Positions 1-8,730 of a stretch of 42,616 bases of DNA are shown here, in pieces; the first letter of the stretch is position 1, and each line of letters starts with the position of its first letter. The notes below the pieces were generated by a model that made no database searches, had not been told where the DNA came from, and worked only from the letters and a program-made list of their open reading frames with translations. This stretch comes from Planctomycetota bacterium. Its GTDB lineage: Bacteria > Planctomycetota > Planctomycetia > Pirellulales > Pirellulaceae. The stretch covers positions 1 to 42,616 of the forward strand of contig JAPLNI010000048.1 of assembly GCA_026692865.1 (NCBI GenBank), in the 5' to 3' direction. The position numbers and the translations under genes are program-made.

Positions 1-545
1 GGTTGAAGAAACGAGGACTCTGAAAATCGCATCGATTGGTCGATCATGGAATTGTACCGATTGGGTTGTTGTGGAGATTAACGTTTCGACTATTCGTTTG
101 AACCCGATCGCTGCTTCATCCGTTAAGAAGCCATCGAACTAATTGCGTTATGGGAAGATTTTGCCTAGTCGTTTAATAATTTGACATCGGAGTCATTTTG
201 TTCTACCTATGACGATTGTCACGCCTCTGTGACAACGCTTAGAGAGTGTGACCCGAATAAGAAATTAAAAGCAAGATGGGCTTTGGTGTACCCCGCAAAT
301 CACGATATACTCTTTTTGGTCGAGGCGATCGAATACGAACGGTGGTGGAGCAGAAAAGCTCATACGAGATAGGGGCTGGCGAGAGTAATCGAATACGAAC
401 ACCGTGACGCTGAGTACGAGAGAAATCATGGACAAAGTGCTCGGTTGGGCCTTTTTGATTTGCGGCCGATTCTTTCACTTGCTCTCGGTCTACGTAAGCG
501 TCCGACAAATAAACCCCTAATATTCCTCTCCGAACAATTCAACGG
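1..545. other. Intergenic region with possible 3' end of an upstream gene and GAATACGAAC repeats
   Basis: No complete gene is convincing here. A plus-strand frame is open from base 2 to a TAA at 140-142 (46 codons) and could be the tail of a gene beginning left of the window, but it is short and not recognisable. The 13-mer ATCGAATACGAAC occurs twice, at 328-340 and 388-400. The second copy runs into ACGCTGAGTACGAG, related to the GAGTAC repeats at 3.85 kb and 17.9 kb. A short TTG-initiated frame at 181-372 spans the repeat and is probably not a gene. Confidence 0.4.
327..428 (+). repeat. GAGTAC-family intergenic repeat, copy A (degenerate, doubled)
   Basis: Two half-copies share ATCGAATACGAAC 60 bases apart. 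The second continues as CACCGTGACGCTGAGTACGAG and aligns loosely, with about a quarter mismatches, to the copy at 17902-17956. Its intergenic position and divergence suggest an old member of a dispersed repeat family. Confidence 0.4.
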
Positions 546-2171
546 ATGACACGATTCATTGGTCTGATTTTCGCGGTGCTTTTATCGAATGCGCACCCAG
601 TCCTATACGCTTCTGATGCGGACGTGATTGTTTACGGCTCGACCCCTGGAGGTTTCTGTGCAGCCATCGCCGCCGCCCGTGAAGGGGCCTCTGTCATACT
701 TCTGGAACCGACTGACCATGTGGGAGCCATGAGTACTGGCGGGCTGAGTCATTGTGATTCCAACCAAATGGTGCGCAGTACGTTGATGGGGCTGTTTGAT
801 GAATGGCATAAACGCATTGTGAAGGACTATACGGATCGTGGACTTATGGCTCCTTACGACCCAACGCTAAAGGATCAGTCGAGGTGGGTGTTCGAACCCC
901 ATGTCGCGATGCGAGTGACAAAGAAAATGCTCGACGAAGTTGGTGTGAAAGTGCGGGTGAATGAACGCCTCCAATCCGTCAAGACGGAAGACCGCCGCAT
1001 TGTCTCCCTTATCACCAATAACGGCACGTTTAACGCAAAGATCTATGTCGACGGCACATACGAAGGGGATCTTATGGCGGAAGCGGGAGTCGACTGGACG
1101 CTCGGGCGAGAAGGACGTGATGAGTTCGACGAACCGTTGGCAGGTAAGCGGTATCCAAAGAAGAAAATGGACATCAACGGCTTCGACGACCAAGGTAAGC
1201 TTCTGCCCCTACTTACAACAGACGATGGTGGAAAGGAGGAGGACGGAGACAAAAACATCATGACTTACAGTTTCCGGCTGTGCCTGACATCGAACCCGAA
1301 GAATCGGGTACCGATGCCGAAACCCGAGAAGTACGATCCTGCCCGCTTTGAGATCATTCGCCGATATTTGAAAGCTGGCGGTAATGCCAAACAAGTTGGA
1401 TTCGATCTTTATCCGATGCCGGGGGACAAGTTGGACGGTAACAACTCGATCGGGCATCAATTCTCGATTGGACTAATCGGTGGTGGGAATGATTGGCACA
1501 CAGCCGACGAGGCTGGGCGAAAGGCCATATGGGAAGCCCATAAGCAGTACACCTTGGAGTTTTATCAATTTCTGACAACGGATCCTGCGGTTCCTAAAAA
1601 CATTAAGAATACCTACGTTGGACTCGGACTGTGCAAGGACGAGTTCGCGAGCTATGACCACTTCTCACCGGCCTTGTATGTTCGTGAGTCTCGACGCATG
1701 AAGGGACTCCATGTCATCAGCCAGAAAGATATACTGAACCACCCAAAGAAGGACGATCCGATTGCGATCTCCTCTTTTCCCATCGACTCGCACGACTGCC
1801 AACGGATCGCATTTAAAGGTGGGGGCGTGATTAACGAAGGGACGATTTTCCCGGTTCGGAAAAAAGAACCCAAGCAGGGTTACGCTTATCACGTTCCTTA
1901 CCGCTCGGTTCTTCCTAAAGCCGAGCAGTGTGTCAATCTGCTTGTGCCCGTTGCCCTATCCTGTACCCATGTCGGCATGTCTTCGTTGCGAATTGAAGGA
2001 GCGTGGATGGTCATCGGCCAGGGTGCGGGCGTTGCGGCAGCATTGGCGGCGAAAGAGATGGTAAACGTTCAAAAGCTACCTTATGAAAAGCTCAGAACGC
2101 GGTTGTTGGCCCAGGGGCAAGTTCTCGAGTTACCAGCAGCAGAACCAGCTACAGCAAACCCTAAGGAATGA
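546..2171 (+). CDS. Exported FAD-dependent oxidoreductase (FAD_oxidored family)
   Basis: The predicted 541-residue protein starts with a hydrophobic signal-like segment (residues 1-22). A Rossmann dinucleotide-binding motif follows at about 27-45 (VIVYGSTPGG then AAREGASVILLEP), then the HVGAMSTGGL segment typical of the FAD-dependent oxidoreductase family PF12831. Near the C-terminus, SLRIEGAWMVIGQGAGVAAALA is the usual second FAD-contacting region. Planctomycetes carry many such exported flavoproteins next to sulfatases and glycoside-processing genes, but their substrates are mostly unknown. The gene ends 21 bases before the stop of the convergent sulfatase. An exported flavin oxidase or dehydrogenase acting on a sugar or organic acid is an inference; the family call is firm. 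Confidence 0.88.
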   Translation: MTRFIGLIFAVLLSNAHPVLYASDADVIVYGSTPGGFCAAIAAAREGASVILLEPTDHVGAMSTGGLSHCDSNQMVRSTLMGLFDEWHKRIVKDYTDRGLMAPYDPTLKDQSRWVFEPHVAMRVTKKMLDEVGVKVRVNERLQSVKTEDRRIVSLITNNGTFNAKIYVDGTYEGDLMAEAGVDWTLGREGRDEFDEPLAGKRYPKKKMDINGFDDQGKLLPLLTTDDGGKEEDGDKNIMTYSFRLCLTSNPKNRVPMPKPEKYDPARFEIIRRYLKAGGNAKQVGFDLYPMPGDKLDGNNSIGHQFSIGLIGGGNDWHTADEAGRKAIWEAHKQYTLEFYQFLTTDPAVPKNIKNTYVGLGLCKDEFASYDHFSPALYVRESRRMKGLHVISQKDILNHPKKDDPIAISSFPIDSHDCQRIAFKGGGVINEGTIFPVRKKEPKQGYAYHVPYRSVLPKAEQCVNLLVPVALSCTHVGMSSLRIEGAWMVIGQGAGVAAALAAKEMVNVQKLPYEKLRTRLLAQGQVLELPAAEPATANPKE

Positions 2172-2192
2172 TACCGATTCTTTCGAGGCCGT

Positions 2193-3620
2193 TTAGTCAC
2201 GGCGAGGTGCTTTGCCAAAGTATGGAAAATCATCCCAGCCATCATATGCGAAGTCGAGTCTTGGGTCGTGAGTTGACTTCATCCATTCGTTGACACGCTC
2301 TCGGTGCTGTTGAAGTGCGGGAGCATACTCGGCTTGGCCAGCGACATTGTTGAGTTGATTTGGGTCAACGCGTAGGTCGTAAAGTTCTTCAGCGGGTCGC
2401 TTGCCGAAGATTAGCGCGATTTGTTTCGCGTAGGCGGGATCATTCTGGTGAGCAAGTAAGAAATCTTTCACCATCGTAGTATCAACATCGCCAAAGGGAC
2501 GCCCATGAAGAAACAAAATGTCCGGATCGCCCGCGGGCCAACGGTCGGGACGAAGATTACGAAGGTAGAGAAAGTCGCGCGTTCGCACGGCTCGTACCGG
2601 GTAGCTCATGTTGTCATGACGGACATTGGCGTGTCGCTCTCGTTCGATAAAGACTGCGTCGCGAGCAAACGAATCGGGCTTTCCAAGCAAGATGTTCTTG
2701 ATGCTGTGCATACTCATCGAAGGTGGGGCCGTCTGTCCCGCGAGTTCGAGAAAAGTGGGGCCAAGATCGCCGACATTGACGAAGTCATCCACCCTTCTTC
2801 CTGCCCTGAGGTTCTTGCCCCAACGAATCGCCAGCGGTACACGCGAACCGGCGTCGTAGCAATTGGCTAGTCCTCGCGGCATCTGCCAACCGTTGTCGCT
2901 GGTGTAGATAACGATCGTGTTATCGAGTTGTCCCGCTTTCTCAAGCACCGCGATCGCTCGCGCGGCTTCCTCGTCTAGCTTCATCACGCCGCCATAATAG
3001 TTCATTAAATCATCTCGCACTTCGGTACAATCTGGAAGCTCCGGCGGAATCGTTAGTTGGCTGGCATCGAGCTTCGCTTTTGCATCAGCCAGAAACGGCA
3101 GCTTGCCGGCTTTCGTTGCCGTATCGGTGTTACCTAGCCAGAAGAAGAAGGGCTTGGCGGAATCATGATTCGAATGAAACGTGGCAAAGCTCGCAAACTT
3201 CGGTCCCACTGGATTCTCGGTCCAACCAGACTCTTCATGATTGCCTGGAGCCCATGGCTTGCCTGCATAGCCGATTTCATAACCGGCTTCGCGCAGTAAC
3301 TGCGTCACCACAGGTGTGTCCCGTGGAAAACCACTCCACAGATTCGCTCGCTCTCCAAGCTCATGTGCCTGCCTACCAGTAAGCAAGCATGAACGCGTCG
3401 GCGAACAAGAGGGGACGGGATTGAATGTGTGAGTAAAGAGCACTCCTTCACTCGCGATACGATCAAACGCAGGCGTCTTTGCCATCGGATCGTCGAGGAT
3501 TCCAGCCGTCGGATAACGCCAGTTGTCGGCCAAAATAAAGAGAATGTTAGGAGGCTCTGCCGCATGGAGGGCGGGTGCAATTGCGATCAATACCACGAAG
3601 AGATAGGAGAGTTTATTCAT
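2193..3620 (-). CDS. Exported sulfatase (type I, formylglycine-dependent)
   Basis: The 475-residue protein starts at ATG 3620; a TTG two codons upstream is less likely. It has an N-terminal signal peptide ending near ALHAA. The type I sulfatase signature CSPTRSCLLTG is present, with catalytic Cys72 in a C-x-P-x-R context, so it needs a formylglycine-generating enzyme encoded elsewhere. The usual ADD metal-binding start is ADN here (Asp31-Asn32, NILFILADNWRYP). A later IYTSDNGW segment supplies the other metal ligands. Sulfatases of this kind remove sulfate esters from sulfated polysaccharides in the periplasm or at the surface. Length and motifs fit an intact enzyme. It is convergent with the FAD oxidoreductase; the substrate cannot be read from sequence. 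Confidence 0.93.
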   Translation of the reverse strand: MNKLSYLFVVLIAIAPALHAAEPPNILFILADNWRYPTAGILDDPMAKTPAFDRIASEGVLFTHTFNPVPSCSPTRSCLLTGRQAHELGERANLWSGFPRDTPVVTQLLREAGYEIGYAGKPWAPGNHEESGWTENPVGPKFASFATFHSNHDSAKPFFFWLGNTDTATKAGKLPFLADAKAKLDASQLTIPPELPDCTEVRDDLMNYYGGVMKLDEEAARAIAVLEKAGQLDNTIVIYTSDNGWQMPRGLANCYDAGSRVPLAIRWGKNLRAGRRVDDFVNVGDLGPTFLELAGQTAPPSMSMHSIKNILLGKPDSFARDAVFIERERHANVRHDNMSYPVRAVRTRDFLYLRNLRPDRWPAGDPDILFLHGRPFGDVDTTMVKDFLLAHQNDPAYAKQIALIFGKRPAEELYDLRVDPNQLNNVAGQAEYAPALQQHRERVNEWMKSTHDPRLDFAYDGWDDFPYFGKAPRRD

Positions 3621-4089
3621 GTGCAAAGCCAGATGTTTCTTTCACAAAGCAACCGGAGGTTTCGGAATTCTCAGGAACAAATTTATAGCAAGATAATCCA
3701 GCTCTGCGTGACCAGGCGACCAACTTTGATTGGCTAATAGCTACTGTTGCAATAGCAGATTAATCGCGCTTCGAGATCATCGAAAGCATTACGACGTCAG
3801 ACGCTCCTCACTAATCTCCACCAGCTGACAGAATTTTTTATTCGTAATCCCTGTCTTTTCATAATTGTACTCAGCCATCGGCGCTACTCGTATTCCTACT
3901 CGATTCAAGATACACCACGAACACTCCACCGAAAAGGAATTCGTGTATCACTGGGTCGATCCGATAGTTGGCGAGGATGCGCCTATCGATTGTCCTCCGA
4001 ACGACTAAAAGCTTCATTTTGCATCCTTAAACCTCCGCCCCTTCTCGGGGAACGCTACTTAGTTTTGCTTTCGTTCGCGTCAATGGAGC
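3621..4089. other. Intergenic region upstream of the sulfatase, carrying a GAGTAC-family repeat
   Basis: This gap lies between the sulfatase start and the stop of the metallo-hydrolase gene, both on the minus strand. No gene is convincing. It contains one copy of the GAGTAC repeat at 3846-3906. The sulfatase promoter should lie at its left end, but no clear -10/-35 pair is recognisable. Confidence 0.5.
3846..3906 (-). repeat. GAGTAC-family intergenic repeat, copy B
   Basis: Read on the minus strand, this 61-base element starts GAATCGAGTAGGAATACGAG, continues CGCCGATGGCTGAGTAC and ends ATGAAAAGACAGGGATT. It aligns over its whole length with the plus-strand element at 17902-17956, with one gap of about six bases and a few substitutions. 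Both lie in non-coding DNA. Confidence 0.65.
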
Positions 4090-4911
4090 TTAACTTTTGG
4101 TAGATACAGTATCAACTCGGAGTGAGAATTCCATTTGCTTGATTCTTGGGAGTTGCATTGCACCGTCGCGATCGGCACAGAAGAGGGGGAAGCGATCTCC
4201 GTGTCGCTCGCGGTGAGTGGCCATGGCGATCTCGGGTGAATTGTTTTGAGCCGACAAGTGTCCCAGGCAAACCCACTGTAGTTGGTTCGCATCACAGACG
4301 TCGAGAAGCTCGGCTGCGTCCTTGTTTGAAATGTGACCACGCTTTCCCGAAATGCGATCTTTTAGGTGCTGTGGGTAAGGCCCTTGGCGTAGCATCGCAT
4401 CGTCGTAGTTGCTTTCAATCAGCACTGCATCCAAGGTACCGATGACTTTTTGAAGTGCGCTGAAGACGTGCCCCAAGTCGGTAAGCAATCCGAATCGCAG
4501 GCCGGATTCGACGTCTTCAATAACGAAGCATACGCCGTCGATGGCATCGTGAGGTGTTCGCAGGGACTCGATCCGTAGCGAGCCTAACTGAAAGGGTTTT
4601 CCCGAGTCGAAATAGTTTGGACTTCCGATGCAACCTGTCGAAGGCTTGGCTCGTGTCGCGTTCCAGGTTCGTAGGTTCGCGTGGACAGGCAAGCCAAACT
4701 TACGGTGAAACACGCCGACGCCGCTGATGTGATCGCAGTGTTCGTGTGAGAGAATTACTGCAGCGCAATTGCGAATGTCGTATCCATATGAAGACAAACG
4801 CGACTCGGCTTTGCTGCCGCTAATACCTGCGTCAATGAGCACACACGTATCACCACTTCGAACAAACACGCAGTTGCCGGAACTTCCTGATTGCAATGTG
4901 ATTACTTCCAT
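4090..4911 (-). CDS. MBL-fold metallo-hydrolase (YycJ/WalJ-like)
   Basis: The 273-residue cytoplasmic protein opens with QSGSSGNCVFV and has the metallo-beta-lactamase metal motif HEHCDH (His56, His58, Asp60, His61) after a beta-rich N-terminus. Later histidines (PVHANLRTW; TPHDAIDG; LGHLSAQNNSP) fit the remaining ligands. The GSSGN start and overall length match the YycJ/WalJ-like branch, probable nucleic-acid-processing 5'-exonuclease-type hydrolases in other bacteria. The assignment to a DNase role is by family resemblance only. No operon partner is evident; the next gene downstream is the sulfatase across a 469-base gap. Confidence 0.85.
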   Translation of the reverse strand: MEVITLQSGSSGNCVFVRSGDTCVLIDAGISGSKAESRLSSYGYDIRNCAAVILSHEHCDHISGVGVFHRKFGLPVHANLRTWNATRAKPSTGCIGSPNYFDSGKPFQLGSLRIESLRTPHDAIDGVCFVIEDVESGLRFGLLTDLGHVFSALQKVIGTLDAVLIESNYDDAMLRQGPYPQHLKDRISGKRGHISNKDAAELLDVCDANQLQWVCLGHLSAQNNSPEIAMATHRERHGDRFPLFCADRDGAMQLPRIKQMEFSLRVDTVSTKS

Positions 4912-5695
4912 CGCCGAAGTTTAACCAGTCACGCCGTCGATTGGAAGTTAAGGTTGTCATCGACAGCTTGGAAAACATAAAGACCGGTTGTAGCGACTGG
5001 AAACCGTAGGCTATTCTCGCTCAGGCATCAGCGTGGAAGTCCACTAACGGTTTTCCACCATACCGCGACACTTTCCTTAGAGCTATTGTGTGCAATCTGT
5101 CCATTTTCATTTTTAAAAGGCGAATTTTGCTGATTTTCAAAGATACCTTTGGGTCTGCGACGGTGGGGGTGAGCGGTGCCTTGCGAGCGACGCTTTTTGA
5201 ATCATGCTATGACGAAACATGAAAAATTTACACTGTCCTGTTGTGGCGTAAATCATTGAAAGAAGTTTGTCGATTCGAAAATGGGAAGTCGTTATCGGCT
5301 TGATCGGGTCTGCGAATATTGTCGTGGCGTCCATGTTTTGGCTGTGGATGGCTTCCAATGGAGTAGCTGTTCGGCATATAGATGACCTTCTATCATAGAG
5401 TCCATCTCGTATCGGTTTTCCACTAAGTTTGGCTTTTGCTGTTGCCGGGGCACTCGGGGGATTGATTGCTGTTGGCTTGGCAGTTTGACTTGCTTGGCGA
5501 GCTTTTCCATCTCGAAATGAATAGACGCTCTTGGAACAAATCGAGTACGAGTCAGATCGCATCCACCGTTTCACTGACTTCGATCATGGCAAGTATTTAT
5601 ACCAGTCAGATTTAATCACAAACCGAAAATGACCATTCGATGTGAGATTGCTCAGGCATTAAAAAATGTGGTTTGAGCGTCATTGACTAATCGCT
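4912..5695. other. Intergenic region with a disrupted small membrane-protein frame
   Basis: No full-length gene is convincing in this 784-base gap. A minus-strand frame at 5137-5574 is rich in Ser, Ala, Pro and Arg, has no recognisable domain, and looks like the shadow of a hydrophobic plus-strand frame. That frame (5219-5488) encodes two membrane-like segments separated by a TAG codon and is listed separately. A small palindrome, GTGGAAGTCCAC, lies near 5033. Confidence 0.4.
5219..5488 (+). pseudogene. Possible remnant of a small two-helix membrane protein
   Basis: One plus-strand frame starts at ATG 5219 and meets TAA at 5249-5251. It then reads 47 codons to TAG at 5396-5398, including the hydrophobic run VVIGLIGSANIVVASMFWLW. 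Without changing frame it continues to TGA at 5486-5488 through a second hydrophobic run, PLSLAFAVAGALGGLIAVGL. Two helix-like segments in the same frame with internal stops look like a decayed gene. The 5267-5398 part alone could be a TTG-initiated 43-residue membrane peptide. I recognise no family, and chance is not excluded. Confidence 0.25.
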
Positions 5696-6601
5696 TTACG
5701 TGCCAGGAATTGCGATAGCGATGATTACGGCTAGCGTTAGGAGACTTGCTCCAAGGAATCGTATTCGAAGTGCGGTTGTGTTCGCTTCCGTATCATTACT
5801 CGGCCCCGATCTACCGATTGCCCAAGCTAAGACGACTGCCCACATGCCTCTCGTTGCAAATACGATGTTTATTCTCGCGGCATCGCCGAAATACGCTAAT
5901 GCTCCAACGATCATGAACGCTTGAAGCATTGTCAGCAAAGATATCAGAGCGACCCAACTCGTTATTTCGCGATCCTTCAATTGATGCCAATCAACCCAAG
6001 GTATCATTGGCAATGAGATGATGCTGACAAACCAAAACGTGATTGGCAAAATGCGTCCCACTCCCCATGCTGGTGCCCAACTTTGAATCAAGACATCGAA
6101 GTGCGCATAGAACATTGAAGCTAACAGTGCTAGAACAATTGTGATAAAAACATGTCGCGGTCGGCCTCGTCCAGTCCACTGAATCAAACCGACACCAGTA
6201 GCCGCCATCGCAGCGGCGATCCACATGGAGATGCCTAGTTTTTCGGAACCTAGCACCCACAGAAGAAGAACGACCATAAAGATCTTCAAGCCAAACACAG
6301 GTGTTGCGACGGATATATCGCCGTGACGTACAGCCGCAAAGGTGAAGAGCAAGCCAAAGACAAAAAAGAGAGCTAACAAAAGAGGTTGCCATAGTGTGGA
6401 GAGTGGTTGGATGCTTCCACCAAGGCTTTCTCGGAATGGCCAAAAGAATGAGAATGCAATTGCCAAAGTTTGGTTGGAGAAGAACAAAACCGTGATTGCC
6501 CCGGCTCCCTTTTTATCTGCACGAGGTCTTGCCGCTCGCTGGACGCAGAACAGCGAGGCTACAAACACAAGGCTTGCTAGTAGAGGGATTATCAAGTGCA
6601 T
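5696..6601 (-). CDS. EamA/DMT-superfamily-like membrane transporter
   Basis: The protein is almost wholly hydrophobic, with about nine or ten membrane-spanning segments and short loops, fitting the drug/metabolite transporter superfamily. Start choice is uncertain. ATG 6601 gives MHLIIPLLASLV, directly a membrane segment, preceded by GGAAG; ATG 6640 adds 13 polar residues. A second half beginning near FITIVLALLASMFYAHFDV resembles the paired-repeat layout of EamA proteins. Its substrate is unknown. It lies 76 bases or more downstream of the YdeI-like gene on the same strand, so co-transcription is possible but not shown. Confidence 0.65.
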   Translation of the reverse strand: MHLIIPLLASLVFVASLFCVQRAARPRADKKGAGAITVLFFSNQTLAIAFSFFWPFRESLGGSIQPLSTLWQPLLLALFFVFGLLFTFAAVRHGDISVATPVFGLKIFMVVLLLWVLGSEKLGISMWIAAAMAATGVGLIQWTGRGRPRHVFITIVLALLASMFYAHFDVLIQSWAPAWGVGRILPITFWFVSIISLPMIPWVDWHQLKDREITSWVALISLLTMLQAFMIVGALAYFGDAARINIVFATRGMWAVVLAWAIGRSGPSNDTEANTTALRIRFLGASLLTLAVIIAIAIPGT

Positions 6602-6677
6602 TATCGACCAACTTCCAGCCTCAGATTTGCAGGCTTCCATTCCACATAAAACCGACCAGTTATACCGTGCTTATCGT

Positions 6678-7307
6678 TCATTCGTGCATGCCACGGCCTT
6701 CCAAAATGAGTGGTGTATACTTGTCGATTCTTGACTCGATCGTCTTGGACTGCTTGGCTGCCGAAAAGTAGAGGAGATAACCGCGTTTTCTTCCTGGTGT
6801 CATTCGTTCCCATGCAAAGCGTAGTGCAGTCAGCGCGCTGAGTTTTCTTTCAAGTTCAATCGGAATCATCAGGTCGTTCTTGGCTGTTAAGTTGACTTTT
6901 AAACCCGACCTTTCGACTTCGATGGCTTCTAGGAGGTATTCTTTTATGAATGGTTGGAGGTCGCGAACGGCCTTCACTGATGTGAATTTGATGACGCGTG
7001 CTGCTTGACTGTTTTCTCCCGGCTTTTCCAGAATACGTTGCGAGTCCTTGAGGAGGGCGCCTTTGAAAAAGCTAATCGTCGCACAGCTCTTCAAAGCACT
7101 CACGATGGTGATATTGTGACCGTCGAAAGTGTAGCAAGGAACTTTCCACTTGAGTTCTTCAGTCAATCCGCATTCGAGCACAATCTTTCTGAGCAGTTTT
7201 AGTTCCTCCTTCCAGTCATGAACTTTGCATTCTGGTGTACCGCACAGTGGGCAACGCCCGCACCCTTCTTTTAGGTAGAGATCGATTCTGGGATTTTGTG
7301 GGTCCAT
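6678..7307 (-). CDS. YdeI/OmpD-associated family protein (DUF1801 domain)
   Basis: The 209-residue protein has an N-terminal cysteine cluster (Cys16, Cys19, Cys22, Cys27 and His30 in GCGRCPLCGTPECKVH). A DUF1801-type domain follows (about 33-135, including LTEELKWKVPCYTFDG and SFFKGALLKD), then a C-terminal YdeI/OmpD-associated helical domain (about 150-205, with RMTPGRKRGYLLYFSAAKQ and Ile/Arg-rich KTIESRIDKY). Members are small cytoplasmic proteins of poorly defined function, named from a bacteriocin/peptide-resistance phenotype in enterics. The cysteine cluster could bind a metal (inference). The start ATG 7307 is the only reasonable one. Confidence 0.85.
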   Translation of the reverse strand: MDPQNPRIDLYLKEGCGRCPLCGTPECKVHDWKEELKLLRKIVLECGLTEELKWKVPCYTFDGHNITIVSALKSCATISFFKGALLKDSQRILEKPGENSQAARVIKFTSVKAVRDLQPFIKEYLLEAIEVERSGLKVNLTAKNDLMIPIELERKLSALTALRFAWERMTPGRKRGYLLYFSAAKQSKTIESRIDKYTPLILEGRGMHE

Positions 7308-7583
7308 GTGTACTTGGTGACGTTAGGTCGATCGCAAAAAAACGTTAGGGTTTCATTTCTTGAGTTTTCACTACCGGGTGGTATGGCACCCTGTATCTGC
7401 TAGGATCAAGAAGAGCTTGTATGTTAATCGTTGAAGCCACGAAAATTGGCGTAACCCCTGCAGCATTTCTTCCTTCATCTTCAGTACTTTAGCTCGAAGC
7501 GACGTGATTAGGTAACGGTGGGGGGATTCGTTGCCCAGATTTTTCAGATTAGAAAGAGAAAGTGATTATTAACCGAACATACG

Positions 7584-8495
7584 ATGGCGATTGAATCAAA
7601 AACTTCTAATTCGCAACAACTGTCAACGGTTCCCTTGGTAGGAGTCGCAGTGAATGCTGCGCTGGCAATACTAAAAATTCTCACAGGTGTATTTGGTAAC
7701 TCCTATGCATTGATTGCGGATGGGATAGAGTCAACTTCCGACATTGTAACGTCGCTAGTTGTGTGGGGGGGCTTAAGGGTAGCCATTACACCTGCCGATG
7801 ATCAGCATCCATATGGTTATGGCAAAGCCGAGGCGCTCGCAGGGATAGTTGCTGCGGTGGCGTTGCTTGGCGCAGCGACAATCATTGCAGTTCAAAGTGT
7901 TCGCGAAATTCTTACACCGCATCACTTGCCGCATTGGTCGACTCTTATTGTCCTGATTCTTGTTGTTGCAGTAAAAGAGTTTCTGGCTCGGTGGGTTGGC
8001 AAGATCGGGTCCGAGGTCGATAGCACGTCGCTTCAAGCGGACGCTTGGCATCATCATTCTGATGCGTTGACCTCTTTAGCCGCCTTCATAGGCATCTCGA
8101 TTGCTTTAGTTGGTGGGCCTGGGTACGAACCGGCGGATGATTGGGCCGCCTTGGTCGCCTGTGTGATTATTGCTTACAGCAGTTTTAGGATATTGTGTAT
8201 GGCTGTTAAGGATCTACTGGACGCATCACCTCCAAAGAAATTTGAAGAGCAAGTGAGAATTCTTGCCTTGGGAGTCGATGGAGTACAGGCTATAGAGAAA
8301 TGCAGGATCAGGAAAAGCGGTACAGCGTATTTTGTGGAGATTCACGTCGAGGTAAATGGGAATGAAACTGTACAACGAGGGCACGACATTGGCGGTCATG
8401 TAAGGAGCGTGCTGCGTGAATCAGATCTGAGGATCGCTGACGCATTTATCCATATCGAACCTCATACAACAACGCGAAGTTTAAGCATGCGCTAA
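7584..8495 (+). CDS. Cation diffusion facilitator (CDF) family transporter
   Basis: The 303-residue protein has about six transmembrane segments (residues ~20-205) and a C-terminal cytoplasmic ferredoxin-like domain (~210-290, including VDGVQAIEKCRIRKSG and IHVEVNG), the standard CDF layout. The membrane metal site is visible as ESTSD in TM2, with Glu in place of the more usual Asp or His, and HHHSD in TM5. The family exports divalent cations (Zn, Fe, Mn, Co, Ni) by proton antiport. The exact metal is not predictable. It stands alone, and no metal-regulator gene is adjacent. Confidence 0.93.
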   Translation: MAIESKTSNSQQLSTVPLVGVAVNAALAILKILTGVFGNSYALIADGIESTSDIVTSLVVWGGLRVAITPADDQHPYGYGKAEALAGIVAAVALLGAATIIAVQSVREILTPHHLPHWSTLIVLILVVAVKEFLARWVGKIGSEVDSTSLQADAWHHHSDALTSLAAFIGISIALVGGPGYEPADDWAALVACVIIAYSSFRILCMAVKDLLDASPPKKFEEQVRILALGVDGVQAIEKCRIRKSGTAYFVEIHVEVNGNETVQRGHDIGGHVRSVLRESDLRIADAFIHIEPHTTTRSLSMR

Positions 8496-8730
8496 GGTTA
8501 CGGGCCTCCCCAGGAATTGTTTACTGCAAGTTCTAGATATGGCTTTTAACATAATTATCAAGAAGGTGCCGGTGACCGAGGTCGGGTACGATTGATACGC
8601 TAACGCTAAATTCGGTAAGTCCGTTTCAGCAGAATGGGCGGCTTCGATAAACGACGATTAGCGCAGTTTTGTTTTCGATCAATCGGAGTTATAAAGTCTA
8701 ACAACGCTGCAAGTTTACAAGTCATTCTAA

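Noticed and set aside
181-372. 63-codon TTG-initiated frame near the left end
   Set aside because: No ribosome binding site or domain; it covers the GAATACGAAC repeat.
5137-5574. Minus-strand frame of 145 codons
   Set aside because: Low-information composition and antisense to a hydrophobic plus-strand frame; not recognisable as a protein family.
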